A DNA stretch of 64,000 nucleotides from Hyphomicrobiales bacterium (GCA_017305835.1 JAFKJY010000053.1:1-64000), one strand, 5' to 3'; shown: positions 46,317 through 54,749, counted from the first letter of the stretch. Notes: generated from the sequence alone by a model not told the origin. Made by a program: numbers and translations.

Positions 46317-48054
46317 CGAAGCCTCCGGTCTCGATCTTCGGCAAGCCGAGCGTGCGCGCGGCCGGGCCGCCGTCCTGCGCCGGCTCGCCCTTCGGCCCTG
46401 CGACGGGCAACAGCACCGTGACGGTGGTGCCCTCGCCGGGCGCGCTCTCGATCGTCATCTCGCCCTCGTGCAGGCGCACCAGCCCCTTGACCAGCGACAG
46501 GCCGAGGCCGGCGCCGTCGAACTGGCGGGTGAAGTCGTTGCGGACCTGCGTGAACGGCTCGCCGATGCGCTGCAGATCGTCCTCGGCGATGCCGATGCCG
46601 GTGTCGGCGACCGAGATGCGCAGCCAGGCACCGCGCCGCCGCGCGTCGAGCACGATGCGGCCGCCGCGCGGGGTGAACTTGATCGCGTTCGACAGCAGGT
46701 TGATGATGATCTGCTGCACCGCGCGGCGGTCCGCGCAGATCTCGCCGGTGCCCGGCGCCACCTCGGCGATCAGGCCCAGCCCGTTCTCCAGCGCCTGCTG
46801 GTGCGTCATCGAGCGGCACAGCTCCACCGCCTCGCCGACGGCGAACGGCTCCGGCCGGATGCCGTAGGCGCCGGCCTCGATCTTGGAGACGTCGAGGATC
46901 GCGTTGACCACCGACAGCAGATGGCCGCCCGACTGGCGGATCAGGTCGACATATTCGCGCTGCCGCTCGTCGGCCAGCGGGCCGGCGATGCCGTGGATCA
47001 GCATGTCGGAGAAGCCGATGATGGAGTTGAGCGGCGTGCGCAGCTCGTGGCTGACGGCGGCGAGAAAGCGGCTCTTGGCGACGTCGGTGCTGTCGGCCGC
47101 CGCCTTCGCCTCGGCCAGCGCGTCGCGCAGGGCCGCCAGCGCGGAAGCGTCGCGCAGCAGCACGCGAGCCTCGCCCCGGGACGCCGGCGCGAACTCGGCC
47201 TCGAACAGCCTATAGCTGGACGCCCTGCCCTGCTCGGCCACGCGCAGCCGCATCTCGCAGGCGCGGCGCTCGCCGTGCCGCAGCGCGCCGCCGGAAGCGG
47301 CGAGGAAGGCGACCCGGTCGGCCACATGCACCCTGTCGAGCAGCGCCGAGCCGTTCAGCAGCTCGACGGGCAGGCCGAGCGCGTCGGCCGCCGCCTGCGT
47401 GGCCGAGACGATCTCGCCGCTGGGCGCGAGCGCGAGCAGCGCCTGCGCGAACGGTTCCTCGGCCGCGGCCGCGCCGGGGATCGTCGCCTCGGTCTCCGAC
47501 ATCAGCCCGCGCAGGCGCGGCCAGGAGAAGCCAGCATAGAGCAGCGGCGGCAGCCATTGCCATGCGCCGCCCGCGTCCGTTCCGACGGCGAGCGCGATGC
47601 CCAGCCCGAGCGCGGCAAGTGCCGCGCCGATCCCGGCCAGCGCCGCCTTGCGGCTCCTGCCGATCCAGCAGGCCTCGAAGCCGAGCGCCGCGCTCATCAG
47701 CGCGAGCGGCGAGGCCGGGCCGAAATAGGCGATCGCCGTGGCCACCCCGGCGACGGCGAAGGCAAGCGCGATGCGCTCGGCCTCGACGCGGCTGCCGCGC
47801 AGCGAGACCGCGAGCGCCAGCGCCCAGGCGACTGCCGCGACCGCGCTCGGGACGGCGAGCAGCAGGCCGACGCCGGGCACCGGGGCGAAGGCGAGCGCGA
47901 TACCGGTGGCGAAGGGCGCGGCGAGCAGCACGGCGATCAGCCGCGACTGATGCTCCCGCTCGGCGGCCGCGCCCACGCGCGGATGCACGAGACGGTCGCA
48001 GGCGGCCAGCAGCCCCGCCGGGACGTCGCTCAATCTGGCAATCGCAGCACTCAC
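46291..48054 (-). CDS. divJ: Polytopic sensor histidine kinase, DivJ-like
   Basis: 587 residues: about six N-terminal transmembrane helices (40-175), a PAS-like region (about 205-310), HisKA with His336 in AAVSHELRTPLNSIIGFSDM, and an ATPase domain (NLLSNAIKF, GAGLGLSLVKG). A polytopic membrane domain with a PleC/DivJ-type H box is the design of DivJ, the DivK kinase in Caulobacter and Sinorhizobium. As I recall, the Sinorhizobium divJ gene is also near mucR, as here. The start is GTG without a strong ribosome-binding site. It could instead be another PdhS-type kinase. Confidence 0.65.
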   Translation of the reverse strand: MSAAIARLSDVPAGLLAACDRLVHPRVGAAAEREHQSRLIAVLLAAPFATGIALAFAPVPGVGLLLAVPSAVAAVAWALALAVSLRGSRVEAERIALAFAVAGVATAIAYFGPASPLALMSAALGFEACWIGRSRKAALAGIGAALAALGLGIALAVGTDAGGAWQWLPPLLYAGFSWPRLRGLMSETEATIPGAAAAEEPFAQALLALAPSGEIVSATQAAADALGLPVELLNGSALLDRVHVADRVAFLAASGGALRHGERRACEMRLRVAEQGRASSYRLFEAEFAPASRGEARVLLRDASALAALRDALAEAKAAADSTDVAKSRFLAAVSHELRTPLNSIIGFSDMLIHGIAGPLADERQREYVDLIRQSGGHLLSVVNAILDVSKIEAGAYGIRPEPFAVGEAVELCRSMTHQQALENGLGLIAEVAPGTGEICADRRAVQQIIINLLSNAIKFTPRGGRIVLDARRRGAWLRISVADTGIGIAEDDLQRIGEPFTQVRNDFTRQFDGAGLGLSLVKGLVRLHEGEMTIESAPGEGTTVTVLLPVAGPKGEPAQDGGPAARTLGLPKIETGGFDEKIRKSA

Positions 48055-48522
48055 TCAATGCACTCGCTGGGGCACTCGACGGGGCACTCACGGAGGGCCG
48101 ACCGACAGGGCCGACCTCGTCGGTCCGAAACTCTCATCCAGCCTTTAATGAATGGATAAATGAGCGGCGTCCGCGCCGCCCGCCGGAGCCCAAAACCCCC
48201 TCCCCGGACGGTTTATGACACCCGTTTTCCCCGCATGGTAAACGGACCGTAAGGCCGCGGCGGGTGGCGCGAGGTGACCCGCCCAGCCTCTCCATGCCTG
48301 GGATATCCTCGAAATCACCAATCCCTTCAACAACTTGCATGATTGACGAAGGCTTGCCGGAACCGTTCGGATGCGATCCGCATTCGAGTCGAAGGCCGAC
48401 CGCTAAAATTTGAATCGAATCCGCGTCAAATGCGCCCGGTCCGGGCAATCGGTCCTTCGGTGGCCCGGCCTATGGTGGCGTGCAGAGGGGACATTCGTCC
48501 GGCAAGGCGATCGAGGGACGTC
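48055..48522. other. Intergenic region upstream of divJ-like and DUF5330 genes
   Basis: No gene is seen in this 468-bp divergent region. It holds three tandem 12-bp units of the form GCACTCGnnGGG (48059-48094), a hairpin GGCCGACC...GGTCCG around 48098-48126, and GTTTA/TAAAC arms around 48211-48243. ATGGTAAA (48235-48242) differs by one base from the inverse CtrA half-site TTAACCAT. Three GANTC sites, the CcrM methylation target, lie in about 40 bp near 48384-48422. Confidence 0.5.
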
Positions 48523-48867
48523 ATGGGATTCATCATCAAATCCATCTTCTGGCTGTCGCTGGTACTGCTCGTCATCCCGTTCGGCACGGGAAGCGGTAGC
48601 CAGGGGGAGGCCGTGAGCCCGGTCGAGGCGCTGGTCGCCGCCCGCGGCGCCATCCAGGACGTCGCCGGCATGTGCGCCCGCAAGCCCGACGTGTGCGAGA
48701 CCGGTAAGGCGGCGCTGCATACGATCGGCGTCCGTGCCCGCGAGGGTGCCAAATTCGCCTACGAGGCGCTCGACAGCCGCTACGGCGAGGATGGCGCAAC
48801 CGCCGCCGCGCCGCGCGACCAGGTTGCCGACGTGATCGCCACCGGGTCGGTCGCCCCGGCCCGCTGA
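48523..48867 (+). CDS. DUF5330 small exported protein
   Basis: 114 residues with an N-terminal hydrophobic helix (FIIKSIFWLSLVLLVIPFGTG) and a mature domain with two Cys (GMCARKPDVCETG), matching DUF5330. GAGGGA 8 bp upstream supports the ATG at 48523; the longer frame to 48343 is in intergenic sequence. Function unknown. GANTC methylation sites upstream suggest possible cell-cycle timing. Confidence 0.78.
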   Translation: MGFIIKSIFWLSLVLLVIPFGTGSGSQGEAVSPVEALVAARGAIQDVAGMCARKPDVCETGKAALHTIGVRAREGAKFAYEALDSRYGEDGATAAAPRDQVADVIATGSVAPAR

Positions 48868-48944
48868 GCCCGGACGCCGGGTCGCAGGCGCGCCCGGCCT
48901 TTTTTCGTGACGCGGCGGCCCGCCGGCACTATATCCGTGCCGGG

Positions 48945-49376
48945 ATGACCAGCATCGACGCCATCAGCCAGGATTTCGCCTTCCTCGACGAGTGGGAAGA
49001 GCGCTACCGCTACATCATCGACCTCGGCTCGGGCCTCGAGCCCTATCCCGAAGAGTTCCGCGACGACACCCACAAGGTGCCGGGCTGCGTCAGCCAGGTC
49101 TGGCTGCATGTCGAGCACGGGCCGGGCGACGACCCGGTGCTCACCTTCCGCGGCGATTCGGACGCCCACATCGTACGCGGCCTGGTCGCCATCGTGCTTG
49201 CCCTGTTCTCCGGCAAGCGCGCGAGCGAGATCCTGCGCGTCGACGCGGAGGCCGCGCTACGCGCGCTCGGGCTGGAGGAGCACCTGACGCCGCAGCGCGC
49301 CAACGGGCTGCGCTCGATGGTCAAGCGCATCCGGCAGACCGCCGAGGCCGCCACACGCAGCCATTCGACCGCCTGA
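48945..49376 (+). CDS. sufE: SufE, sulfur acceptor for Fe-S assembly
   Basis: 143 residues. The active-site Cys48 lies in KVPGCVSQVW, the SufE signature; EEFRDDTHKVPG and DSDAHIVRGLVAI complete the family pattern. SufE accepts persulfide from SufS and passes it to the SufBCD scaffold. No other suf gene is in the window, which is common for rhizobia. Confidence 0.94.
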   Translation: MTSIDAISQDFAFLDEWEERYRYIIDLGSGLEPYPEEFRDDTHKVPGCVSQVWLHVEHGPGDDPVLTFRGDSDAHIVRGLVAIVLALFSGKRASEILRVDAEAALRALGLEEHLTPQRANGLRSMVKRIRQTAEAATRSHSTA

Positions 49377-49383
49377 ACCCGCC

Positions 49384-50169
49384 TCATAGCGTCGGCCGGT
49401 AGCCTTCCGTGCCCCAATGCAGGATATGCCGCGGCGCCTGCCGCGCCGGCGGACGGTAATGCCGGCTCAGCGCGGCCAGCGCCGTCTTCAGCACGACCTT
49501 GGCCGAGCGCACCGGCCAGCCGCGCTCCTGCTCGACCAGTTCGAGCCCCTTGAGGAAGCAGCAGACGTCGAGGAGGACGCCGGAGAGCTCCGGCCCGACG
49601 GCGACGAGCGCCTTCTCGACCCGGATGCGCGCGGCAAGCGCCGCATCGGTCAGGTCGGCGATGCCGCCGCGGCCGTCGCGGCGGCCCGAGGCGACCGCCG
49701 CCTGCCAGTTGGCGCCGAGCCGCGGCATCATCTGGCCGCGCGTATAATCGGCCCGCAGCCTCTCGCCGGCCGCCACCTCGTCGTCGTCGAGCAGCCGGCG
49801 GCCGTTGCGGTCGAGACGGCGCGCGATCGAGCGCAGCGGCGATTCGTCGAGATTGACGACGGCGCGCTGCGGCCCCTCCCCGGTCTCCACCTCGCACGCC
49901 TCCAGCGTCCTGTGCTGGGCGAGGAAGCCGTCCGCGCCGGCCTCGGCCCGGCGCCTGTTGGCCGTGCCCGCTTCCGTGATCGCCAGCCGGCCGCCGTCGC
50001 GCCGGCATAGCCCCTGCGCGACGAGGCCGTCGATCACGGTCTGCACGGTGCCGATCACCCCGCGCCCGCCGCCGTCGAGCAGCACGCGCCCGGCCGCCGC
50101 GCCGTCGCGGATGCCCGCCTCGCCGCCCGCGAGGAAGCGCAGCACGCGTTGCATGTCCCTGTCGGTCAT
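49384..50169 (-). CDS. DUF6456 protein
   Basis: 261 residues. The N-terminal part looks like a winged-helix (TVQTVIDGLVAQGLCRRDGG), and the C-terminal part (LDESPLRSIARRLDR through VCCFLKGLELVEQERGWPVRSAKVVLKTAL) is the DUF6456 domain, which ends in a helix rich in basic residues. It is probably DNA-binding. It is 28 bp downstream of, and cotranscribed with, a DnaA-domain-like gene, a pairing that suggests a joint regulatory role. The stop is 7 bp from the convergent sufE stop. Confidence 0.7.
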   Translation of the reverse strand: MTDRDMQRVLRFLAGGEAGIRDGAAAGRVLLDGGGRGVIGTVQTVIDGLVAQGLCRRDGGRLAITEAGTANRRRAEAGADGFLAQHRTLEACEVETGEGPQRAVVNLDESPLRSIARRLDRNGRRLLDDDEVAAGERLRADYTRGQMMPRLGANWQAAVASGRRDGRGGIADLTDAALAARIRVEKALVAVGPELSGVLLDVCCFLKGLELVEQERGWPVRSAKVVLKTALAALSRHYRPPARQAPRHILHWGTEGYRPTL

Positions 50170-50197
50170 TCTGCCTCGGCTCCCGGCTTCGATTGCG

Positions 50198-50617
50198 TCA
50201 GAGGCGATGGCCGCGGAAGGCGGCGGCCACGACCCGTTCCATGCGTACCACGATCGCGTCGGCGTCCTCGTCGTCGCGCAGATCCTCGATCGTGTGGCAG
50301 GCGTGCATGACCGTGGTGCGGTCGCGCCCGAAGCCGCGGCCGACCTCGCCCATCGACAGGCCGAGCACGACATGGGCGACATACATGGCGATCTGCCTCA
50401 CCCGCGAAACGTCGTCGGCGCAGCGCCCCGGCCGCCGCAGTTCCTTGCTGGGGACGTTGAAGAAAGCGGCGGCCAGGTCGATCACGCATTCGCAGTTCGC
50501 CAGCACGCGCTCGTCGCTCGTCTGGCGTCCGTCGGCGGAGGCTGGCAGGACATCGGAATCGAGCTCCTCGTCCGCCTCGTCCCGACACATCCCCGCTGCC
50601 GCAACCCTCTTCATCAT
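50198..50617 (-). CDS. Stand-alone DnaA-domain-IV-like DNA-binding protein
   Basis: 139 residues. Residues 74-112 (RQIAMYVAHVVLGLSMGEVG, GRDRTTVMHACHTIEDL) match the DnaA C-terminal DNA-binding signature (GRDHTTVLHACRKI in DnaA), but there is no ATPase domain. The N-terminal 70 residues contain a helix with CECVIDLAAAFFNVPSKEL like the beginning of DnaA domain IV. It could bind DnaA boxes and compete with DnaA, or act as a regulator. GGAGGA upstream supports the ATG at 50617. Confidence 0.8.
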   Translation of the reverse strand: MMKRVAAAGMCRDEADEELDSDVLPASADGRQTSDERVLANCECVIDLAAAFFNVPSKELRRPGRCADDVSRVRQIAMYVAHVVLGLSMGEVGRGFGRDRTTVMHACHTIEDLRDDEDADAIVVRMERVVAAAFRGHRL

Positions 50618-50817
50618 GCTCCTCCGGTATAGGAATTTCTTCTTATATCGGAGGCAGCCCGGACTGTGAACAAAAATAGAACGAAGAATAGGCATGGCCT
50701 GCATCAAGCCGTTGGAACGGCAGCGCTTTCCCGCTTCTCCCCATTCCGCAGCGGCTGAATCTATCCACCGCCCGCGCCGCCGCCCGGATAGTCGCACGAC
50801 AATCCGGAGCACGGGCC

Positions 50818-51138
50818 ATGGACCAGATCAGCAGCGAAATCGCCACCTTCCAGGAAAGCAAGCGCCGCGCGGCGGCGGAGGCGCGGCAGACGGCGGCGCT
50901 GCAGCTCGCCTGCGGGATCGACCTCGCCGCGGCGCTGGCGATGCCGTTGGCGGCTCGGGCCGGCATGATGGCGCGGCTGGCGCGCCGGCTGCGGCGCGAA
51001 CGGCAGAAGGGCCTGTCGCGGCACTGGAGCTACGACCTCGACCGCCACATCGCGCTGAAGCAGGCCTTCGACCGCCTTCGCGGCGCAAACGAAAAGGGCG
51101 GCGCAAGCGCCGCCCCTTTTTCCCTGTCGGGCTCCTGA
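50818..51138 (+). CDS. Small alpha-helical hypothetical protein
   Basis: 106 residues, Ala/Arg-rich and helical (ESKRRAAAEARQTAALQLACG, RLARRLRRERQKGLSRHWSYD). I do not recognise a domain. The last 15 codons are encoded by a perfect terminator hairpin at 51092-51121, so the C-terminus (EKGGASAAPFSLSGS) is a by-product of the terminator. An N-terminal part conserved in rhizobia is plausible. Confidence 0.6.
   Translation: MDQISSEIATFQESKRRAAAEARQTAALQLACGIDLAAALAMPLAARAGMMARLARRLRRERQKGLSRHWSYDLDRHIALKQAFDRLRGANEKGGASAAPFSLSGS
51092..51121. terminator. Bidirectional intrinsic terminator
   Basis: AAAA-GGGCGGCGC-AA-GCGCCGCCC-C-TTTTT: a GC-rich stem with A-run on one side and T-run on the other, placed between convergent genes. 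It can terminate the plus-strand small gene and, read in reverse, mucR. It lies inside the 3' end of the plus-strand frame. Confidence 0.85.
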
Positions 51139-51145
51139 AGCCGGC

Positions 51146-51571
51146 TCAGCGGCCGCGCCGCTTGCGGCCCAGGCCCATCTTCTTGGCGAGCTGCGAGCGC
51201 GCCGCGGCATAGTTCGGCGCGACCATCGGGTAGCTCGGGTCCAGACCCCACTTCTCCCGGTATTCCTCGGGCGTCAAATTGTAGTGGGTCATCAGGTGGC
51301 GCTTCAGCGACTTGAACTTCTTCCCGTCCTCCAGGCAGACGATATAGTCGTCGAACACCGAGCGCTTCGGATTGACGGCGGGCTTCGGCTTCTCGGCCGG
51401 CGCCGGCTCGGCCGCTCCGCCGACGCGCGCGAGCGCGGCGTGAACGTCGGCGATCAGGTTCGGCAGGTCGCCGATCTGGACCGGATTGTTGCTGACATAG
51501 GCGGCCACGACGTCGGCCGTTAGTTCGATCAGAGTTCCGTCACTCTGCAGGTTGCTGTCTGACTCGCTCAT
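51146..51571 (-). CDS. mucR: MucR/Ros-family zinc-finger transcriptional regulator
   Basis: 141 residues. The prokaryotic zinc finger has ligands Cys79, Asp82, His92 and His96 (CLED...HLMTH), the C-x2-D variant found in rhizobial/Brucella MucR proteins. The flanking [22 protein letters not shown] is the conserved DNA-contacting extension; an acidic N-terminal part mediates oligomerisation. MucR silences AT-rich promoters of exopolysaccharide, motility and virulence genes. The start at 51571 (MSESD) is the family start; the long frame to 51727 runs into the AT-rich upstream region, which is a likely autoregulatory target. Confidence 0.95.
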   Translation of the reverse strand: MSESDSNLQSDGTLIELTADVVAAYVSNNPVQIGDLPNLIADVHAALARVGGAAEPAPAEKPKPAVNPKRSVFDDYIVCLEDGKKFKSLKRHLMTHYNLTPEEYREKWGLDPSYPMVAPNYAAARSQLAKKMGLGRKRRGR

Positions 51572-52010
51572 GTTTTGGGGCCCCAATGTACAATCTGAAA
51601 GGATTGCTGCTTTCCCCGCCCGCGGGCAGGAAGCGTTCCGAAACGCGTCTTGCGCATAATTTATTATGATTCGTACCGCTCGCCCCTCATGCGACAGAGC
51701 GGGGCGACTGTCAAATGTTTGTTGCAATAAAACGGGCGGTGTTCACATATTGACCTGACAATACAAACTCCGGTCAAGTTAAGGTTCTATAAAACATACC
51801 GTTTCGATGTGACAAGTTACGAGAAGCTTCCGCGATGCTGGCTCCAGCTTCCGGGAGGCCGTCCGCCCATCCCCGGACCAGGCGGGCCGGGGCGCCGCGC
51901 GAGCGAGATGTGGATTGTCGCGCGCGGCCGGAAACTGCCCCTTTGCGCAGAACGCCGGCCGGTGCAGATTGCGCCGCCGCCGGCCGGCGCGGCCTCAACG
52001 GAAGTGCGCG
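51572..52010. promoter_or_regulatory. AT-rich intergenic region upstream of mucR and the SET gene
   Basis: No credible gene is seen in this 439-bp gap. About 51640-51830 is unusually AT-rich for this genome (ATAATTTATTATGATTCG, TTGTTGCAATAAAACGG, TTCTATAAAACATACCG). MucR binds AT-rich DNA and represses its own gene in relatives, so this is a likely autoregulatory and divergent promoter region. 51835-52010 is GC-rich leader to the SET-domain gene. Confidence 0.55.
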
Positions 52011-52397
52011 ATGTTCCTCATCGAAGTCTATCTCGACAGGTCGCCGATCGAAGGGATCGGCGTCTTCACCAAGCGCCCGATCGCCAGGGGCGAGCTGATC
52101 TGGAAGTTCGATCCGTTGATCGACAGGCACATCCCCGTCGACTTCTACGAGGCGCAGGAAGGTCCGCTGAAGGCCTTCCTCGACCGCTACTGCTATCCGA
52201 GCAGGGACGATCCGAACTACATCGTCTACGAGGGCGACGATTCCCGCTACATGAACCATTCGGACGACCCGAACTGCGACATCTCCGACGAGAAGGCGAT
52301 GTATGCCCTGCGCGACATCGGCGTGCGCGAGGAGCTGACCTGCGACTACGGGATCTTCTTCAACGGCGCCGGCTTCGAGCTGCTGGGCGAGCGCTAG
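52011..52397 (+). CDS. Small SET-domain protein (putative protein lysine methyltransferase)
   Basis: 128 residues: GIGVFTKRPIARGELIW at 16-31 (SET N-terminal strand), MNHSDDPNCD at 81-90 containing the S-adenosylmethionine-binding NHSxxPN motif, and CDYGIFF at 111-117 with the catalytic Tyr. This is a minimal SET domain without pre- or post-SET zinc regions. Substrate unknown. GGAAG 8 bp upstream supports the ATG at 52011. It is divergent from mucR. Confidence 0.88.
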   Translation: MFLIEVYLDRSPIEGIGVFTKRPIARGELIWKFDPLIDRHIPVDFYEAQEGPLKAFLDRYCYPSRDDPNYIVYEGDDSRYMNHSDDPNCDISDEKAMYALRDIGVREELTCDYGIFFNGAGFELLGER

Positions 52398-52398
52398 A

Positions 52399-52475
52399 GC
52401 ATTTCCAGCAAAAGTGCGGAGCGGTTTTGCGTCCGGAAATGCGGCTTGAAAAAGAGATAGAACGGTCCTGCCTAT
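52399..52475. repeat. Rhizobial-type palindromic intergenic repeat
   Basis: GCATTTCC (52399-52406) and its inverse GGAAATGC (52435-52442) flank a conserved-looking core (AGCGGTTTTGCGTCC) and are followed by AAAAAGAGATAGAACGG. I recall the same combination as a frequent intergenic repeat in Mesorhizobium and relatives. It lies directly after the SET gene stop and may also function as a 3' hairpin. Confidence 0.65.
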
Positions 52476-52508
52476 TCCGTGAAACCAGCCGCTCTCGACG
52501 GCCCGCCC

Positions 52509-53423
52509 TCAGTCGGGAATGGCCGGCACGGCCTTGAGATAGGCGGCGATCGCCGCACGGTCGGTGTCGGGCAGCTCCGCCGTGTTGAGGATCACCTCGG
52601 CCATCGCGCCGCCGGCCGAATCGAAGTCCGGCGTGAAGCCGCTCTTCAGGAACTCGGCGATCTCGTCCTCGCTCCAGCCGCCCGCCTTGGTGCCGCCCGG
52701 CGTGATGTTGGGCACCTTGCCCGGGCCGGCGGCGGCCGACGCGCCGGCGAGCCAGCGCGCGGTGTCGAGCCCGCCGGCGAGGTTGCGCGGCGTGTGGCAC
52801 TCGCCGCAATGGCCCAGCGCCTCGACCAGGTATTGCCCGCGCGCGACGGCCGGCGACGGGTCCTTCAGCGCGACGACCGGCTGCGTGTCTAGGAACAGCC
52901 GCTTCCACAGGCCGAGCCCGCGCCGGACGTTGAAGGGGAAGCCGAGCTCGTGCGCGGCCGCCCTGCCCTCGACCGGCGGCAGCGTCGTCATGAAGGCGTA
53001 GAGATCGGCCGCGTCGGCGAGCGTCATGCGCGCGTAGGACGTGTACGGAAAGGCCGGGTAGAGATGGGTCCCGTCCGGCGTCACGCCGCGCATCAGCGCG
53101 TTGGCGAAATCGGCGAACGACCAGCCGCCGATGCCGTCGCGCGGGTCGGGCGAGATGTTGGGCGCCACGAACCTGCCGAACGGCGTGACGAGCGCGACGC
53201 CGCCGGCGAGCCGAAGCCGCGCCTCGCCGGTCGCGCCGGGCGCGGCATGGCACGAGGCGCAGCCGGCGGCCGCGAAGACCTGCTCGCCGCGCGCGGCGTC
53301 GCCTTGGGGTGCCGCGGCGAGCGCGGCAGGATCGAGCCGCGTCGGCGCGCTGGCGAACCACAAGGCGAAGGCGGCAGCGGCGGCGACCGCCGTCGCCCCC
53401 AGGACGGGCGCGCGCCAGCGCAT
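52509..53423 (-). CDS. Diheme cytochrome c
   Basis: 304 residues: N-terminal signal/anchor helix (about 8-25) and two heme-c sites, CASCH at 55-59 and CGECH at 206-210. The two domains (about 40-150 and 190-300) resemble those of dehydrogenase-associated cytochrome c subunits (NISPDPRDGIGGWS, NITPGGTKAGGWSEDE). It probably carries electrons in the periplasm from a dehydrogenase. The catalytic partner is not adjacent; the orphan molybdenum hydroxylase at 1.8-4.1 kb could use such a cytochrome, but that is speculation. It depends on the Ccm system. Confidence 0.9.
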   Translation of the reverse strand: MRWRAPVLGATAVAAAAAFALWFASAPTRLDPAALAAAPQGDAARGEQVFAAAGCASCHAAPGATGEARLRLAGGVALVTPFGRFVAPNISPDPRDGIGGWSFADFANALMRGVTPDGTHLYPAFPYTSYARMTLADAADLYAFMTTLPPVEGRAAAHELGFPFNVRRGLGLWKRLFLDTQPVVALKDPSPAVARGQYLVEALGHCGECHTPRNLAGGLDTARWLAGASAAAGPGKVPNITPGGTKAGGWSEDEIAEFLKSGFTPDFDSAGGAMAEVILNTAELPDTDRAAIAAYLKAVPAIPD

Positions 53424-53431
53424 GGGGTGCG

Positions 53432-53863
53432 CTAGAGCCGGTATTTCTGGTGGCAGGCCCCGCAATTGGACGCGACCGCGCCGAACACCTGCTGGAAGGA
53501 CTGCACGTCCTGCGGCTTGGCCGCGGCTGCGGCCGCCGCGTCGGCCTTGAACTTGTCCATGGCCGCCTTGAAGCCCGCCATGTCCTCCCAGATCTTCGGC
53601 GACGACTTGGTGTCGCCCTTGTCCGAGCCGGCCGGCCACAGCGCGTCGACATCCGTCTCCATCGCGTTGGCGTTCATCTTCTCGAGCTCGGCGAGAACGG
53701 TGGCGGCATCGAAGGGTGCCTTGCCCTGTGCGATCGGGGCCAGAACTTTCATTTCGGCCGAACGGTCCTTCATGATCTCCTTGCGGTCGGCAATCGGATC
53801 GGCGCTGGCGGCCGTGACTGCCGCCAGCATGGCGGCGGACACGACGAGGGCTGGCAATCTCAT
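53432..53863 (-). CDS. Cytochrome c' (class II cytochrome c)
   Basis: 143 residues: signal peptide (cleavage near ASA-DP, residue 21), four-helix bundle, and a C-terminal heme site CGACH at 134-138 followed by QKYRL, the class II arrangement. Cytochromes c' bind NO and may relieve nitrosative stress. It lies 8 bp upstream of the diheme cytochrome on the same strand, so the pair is probably an operon. Confidence 0.92.
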   Translation of the reverse strand: MRLPALVVSAAMLAAVTAASADPIADRKEIMKDRSAEMKVLAPIAQGKAPFDAATVLAELEKMNANAMETDVDALWPAGSDKGDTKSSPKIWEDMAGFKAAMDKFKADAAAAAAAKPQDVQSFQQVFGAVASNCGACHQKYRL

Positions 53864-53995
53864 GCGGTTCTCCTGTGGACGGTTCGCACGCCGGGAGGCG
53901 GCAGCCGATCTTGGCCGAAAGCCGGGCACGGAGAAGTCAAATCCGGCAGGCGGGGCTTCACGCTTTGGTGATCGCCGCGGGCTGCCTACAAAGCA

Positions 53996-54020
53996 GAAGC
54001 CCCGCCGGTGGCGGGGCTTC
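53996..54020 (-). terminator. Hairpin downstream of superoxide dismutase gene
   Basis: Perfect 11-bp arms GAAGCCCCGCC and GGCGGGGCTTC with a 3-base loop, 22 bp after the sodB stop. The U-tract on the minus strand (TGCTTTG) is weak. A second GGCGGGGCTTC copy lies at about 53950. Confidence 0.6.
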
Positions 54021-54041
54021 GATCGAGCGCCGGAGCGCGGC

Positions 54042-54644
54042 TCAGCCGCGCGCCTTCTCGTAGCATTCCAGCACGTAGTCCCAGTTGATCAGGCTGTCGA
54101 TGAAGGCCTCGAGATATTTCGGCCGGGCGTTGCGGTAGTCGATGTAGTAGGAATGCTCCCACACGTCGACGCCGAGGATCGGCTTGCCGCCGTGGACGAG
54201 CGGGTTCTCGCCGTTCGGCGTCTTGGTGATCTCGAGCTTGCCGTTCTTGACCGAGACCCAGGCCCAGCCGGAGCCGAACTGGGTGGCGCCGGCATTGGCG
54301 AAGTCGGCCTTGAACTTGTCGTAGCCGCCAAGGTCGCTGTCGAAGGCCTTCTGCAGCGCGCCCGGCAGCTTGTTGCCGCCGCCGCCCTTCTTCATCCACT
54401 TCCAGAAGTGGACGTGGTTGTAGTGCTGGGCGGCGTTGTTGAAGAGCCCGGCGTTCTTGCCGTAGGACTGCTTGACGATCTCCTCCAGCGACAGCTTGTC
54501 CATGCCGGCCTCGGCGGCAAGCTTGTTGCCGTTGTCGACATAGGCCTTGTGGTGCTTGTCGTGGTGATATTCCAGCGTCTCCTTCGACATGTAGGGCTGA
54601 AGCGCCTCGTAGTCGTAAGGCAGGGCGGGAAGTTCGAATGCCAT
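54042..54644 (-). CDS. sodB: Iron/manganese superoxide dismutase (Fe-type active site)
   Basis: 200 residues. Metal ligands His27, His77 (QHYNH), Asp160 and His164 (DVWEHSYY) are present. Gln73 in NNAAQHYNH is the active-site glutamine placement of Fe-type enzymes, so iron or cambialistic use is likely. It converts superoxide to peroxide in the cytoplasm. The gene order SOD plus class IV aminotransferase is also known in Sinorhizobium, from memory. Confidence 0.95.
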   Translation of the reverse strand: MAFELPALPYDYEALQPYMSKETLEYHHDKHHKAYVDNGNKLAAEAGMDKLSLEEIVKQSYGKNAGLFNNAAQHYNHVHFWKWMKKGGGGNKLPGALQKAFDSDLGGYDKFKADFANAGATQFGSGWAWVSVKNGKLEITKTPNGENPLVHGGKPILGVDVWEHSYYIDYRNARPKYLEAFIDSLINWDYVLECYEKARG

Positions 54645-54749
54645 GGCGGTGGTCTCCCTGAAAATTCATCAACAATCGTCGGCGGCAGCCGTTTGGCGCG
54701 GCCAGAATCCGTCAACCACGGGGCTTATATATGGTTCGCCCCGCGCGCC

